Below are positions 62,469 to 64,000 of a stretch of 64,000 bases of DNA, piece after piece. Under the pieces are notes generated by a model that had not been told where the DNA came from, did not search any database, and was given only the letters and a program-made list of their open reading frames with translations. Within the stretch, counting starts at the first letter, position 1, and each line of letters starts with the position of its first letter. The stretch is taken from positions 310,001 through 374,000 of the forward strand of contig NZ_AP027149.1 in NCBI RefSeq assembly GCF_027925445.1, in the 5' to 3' direction. The position numbers and the translations under genes are program-made. This stretch comes from Methylocystis bryophila. GTDB lineage: Bacteria; Pseudomonadota; Alphaproteobacteria; Rhizobiales; Beijerinckiaceae.

Positions 62469-64000
62469 ATGACAACGGCCAAGCGTGGCATGGACCTGCT
62501 TCACGACCCTGTGCTCAACAAGTCGACCGCCTTTAGCGAGGCCGAGAAGGAAGCTCTCGGCATTGTCGGTCTCACGCCTGACGTCAACGAAACGATGGAT
62601 TTGCAGCTTCGGCGGGTCATGATGCAGCTCGGTCACAAGTCCACGGACCTCGACCGCTACATCTACTTGGTCAATCTGCTCGATCACAATGAAACGTTGT
62701 TCTATCGGACGATCATGTCCGATCCGGCGCGCTTCCTGCCCATCGTCTATGACCCCACGATTGGCGAAGCGTGCCTCAAGTTCGGACACATCTATCGTCA
62801 AACAAGAGGCATGTATCTCTCGATCTCGCGACGCGGCCGAGTGAAGGAGGTGCTCCGCAACTGGCCGCAAAAGGACATTCGCTTCATCTGCGTGACCGAT
62901 GGCGGCCGTATTCTGGGTCTCGGCGATCTCGGCGCCAATGGCGCGGGCATCCCGATTGGCAAGCTGCAGCTCTACACGGCCTGCGCCGGCGTGCCGCCGC
63001 AATACCTCCTGCCGATGTATCTGGACGCCGGCACGAACAACCAAGAATATCTCAACGACCCTCTCTATCTCGGCATGCGCAAAGCGCGCCCGCCGACCGA
63101 GGAGCTGTTCTCCTTCGTCGACGAATTCGTCGAGGCCGTGCAGGAGGTCTTTCCGAAGTGCTGCATCCACTTCGAAGACTGGACCGGGGTCGACGCCATT
63201 CATCTGCTCGAGCGCTACCGCCAAAAATATTGCGTCTACAATGACGATGTGCAGGGCACCGCGGGCATCACGCTTGCCGGGATGATCAATGCGACAAAGA
63301 TCAAGGGAACACGGCTCAAAGACGAAACATATCTGTTCCTGGGCGCCGGCTCGGCGGGCGTCGGCCTTGCGAACCTGCTGTGTTCCGCTTTGGTGGCGCA
63401 GGGCATGACGCTGCAGGACGCTCAGTCCCGAGTGCATATGTTCGACGTCAATGGATTACTGGAGTCGAGCCGGACCGACCTCGTCGATTTTCAAAAGCCC
63501 TACGCCCACAAGCACGCGCCCACGCGCGACTTCGTGGCGGCGGTGGAAAGCATAAAGCCTTCGACGATCATCGGGGTGAGCACCATCGGCGGGGCGTTCA
63601 CGCAAGACGTGATTGAGGCGATGTCGCGCATCAATGAGCGCCCCGTGATCCTCGCGCTTTCAAATCCGACCGAGCACGCAGAGTGCACGCCTCAGCAGGC
63701 CTATATGTGGTCGAAGGGCAAGGCGATCTATGCGGCAGGCGTTCAGTTTCCGCCGGTCCACTTCAATGGCCAGACATTCTTGCCGGGGCAGGCGAATAAT
63801 TTCTACATTTTCCCCGCGGTTGGGATGGCGATTTTCGCCACCCAGGCGTCGAGAGTGACCGATGAGATGTTCATTGAGGCCGCGGCAGCCGTGGCGGATC
63901 AGGTCGGACCGGATCTGTTGAAGCAAGGGATGCTTTATCCGCCGCAGGCGAATATTCTGGAGACGGAAATTCAAACCGCGGCGCGCGTGGCGCAGCTCGT
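62469..64000 (+). CDS. NAD-type malic enzyme (3' truncated by window)
   Basis: The frame is open to the window end (about 510 residues visible). Starts MTTAKRGMDLLHDP with STAFSEAEKEALG, then VYDPTIGEACLKFGHI, LGLGDLGANGAGIPIGKL near residue 155, EDWTGVDA, VYNDDVQGTAGITLAG (metal/substrate site) and FLGAGSAGVGLA (NAD loop) near residue 295. This is the large, eukaryote-type malic enzyme that oxidatively decarboxylates malate to pyruvate. Cofactor preference cannot be read reliably. Close behind fumC, so the pair may provide pyruvate from fumarate. Confidence 0.93.
   Translation, partial: MTTAKRGMDLLHDPVLNKSTAFSEAEKEALGIVGLTPDVNETMDLQLRRVMMQLGHKSTDLDRYIYLVNLLDHNETLFYRTIMSDPARFLPIVYDPTIGEACLKFGHIYRQTRGMYLSISRRGRVKEVLRNWPQKDIRFICVTDGGRILGLGDLGANGAGIPIGKLQLYTACAGVPPQYLLPMYLDAGTNNQEYLNDPLYLGMRKARPPTEELFSFVDEFVEAVQEVFPKCCIHFEDWTGVDAIHLLERYRQKYCVYNDDVQGTAGITLAGMINATKIKGTRLKDETYLFLGAGSAGVGLANLLCSALVAQGMTLQDAQSRVHMFDVNGLLESSRTDLVDFQKPYAHKHAPTRDFVAAVESIKPSTIIGVSTIGGAFTQDVIEAMSRINERPVILALSNPTEHAECTPQQAYMWSKGKAIYAAGVQFPPVHFNGQTFLPGQANNFYIFPAVGMAIFATQASRVTDEMFIEAAAAVADQVGPDLLKQGMLYPPQANILETEIQTAARVAQL

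Overview
The window is high-GC bacterial DNA with dense coding, many ATGA/GTGA overlaps and clear alphaproteobacterial character: a short (205 aa) GpmA, paired OmpR/EnvZ-type systems, OpgG/OpgH glucan synthesis, a KGG stress protein and Rhizobiales-type palindromic repeats. A Hyphomicrobiales member, possibly a Methylocystis/Methylosinus-like methanotroph, is my best guess. That is an inference from content; no taxonomic marker such as rRNA, pmo or mxa lies in the window.

Layout. (1) 1-9004: a one-strand biosynthesis/export operon. It encodes an acyl-CoA ligase (5' cut off), a heme-oxygenase-fold iron enzyme, an SDR, a periplasmic TPR-like protein, a methyltransferase, a class III aminotransferase, a type III polyketide synthase, a FAD oxidoreductase, and a DevC-like permease with its ATPase. 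I read it as a phenolic or aminated lipid pathway with its exporter. (2) 9296-22074: a SrfABC-type locus. SrfB (Hsp70/actin-like) and SrfC (dynamin-like P-loop) are preceded by two SrfA-like membrane proteins, one fused to a trypsin-like protease, and by envelope accessory genes. (3) 22169-34824: a metal/siderophore uptake region with two TonB receptors (one frameshifted), an Omp31-like porin, a DUF2946-like protein, a PepSY membrane protein, two paralogous two-component systems in inverted arrangement, and an orphan cobalamin-riboswitch-like RNA. (4) 34860-48325: mostly housekeeping and envelope genes: gpmA, dapB, mog, a small membrane peptide, opgG, a MarR regulator, fabD, a sugar-phosphate transferase, a phosphatase, an M23 peptidase and a KGG protein. 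(5) 48352-58: dinB, a PDZ protein, purD, a RibD-like reductase, cytochrome b561 and a secreted triple tail-collar protein, all among copies of a dispersed palindromic repeat. (6) 55693-59058: a tightly coupled four-gene operon (BchC-like dehydrogenase, atypical pterin synthase, glycosyltransferase, methyltransferase) that looks like an undescribed small-molecule pathway. (7) 59157-64000: opgH, fumC and a malic enzyme cut off by the window end.

The best candidates for something new are the type III PKS lipid operon, the expanded SrfABC locus with a protease-bearing SrfA paralogue, the atypical pterin-synthase operon, and the in-frame palindromic repeat inside dinB. I saw no tRNA, rRNA, CRISPR array, transposase or prophage.
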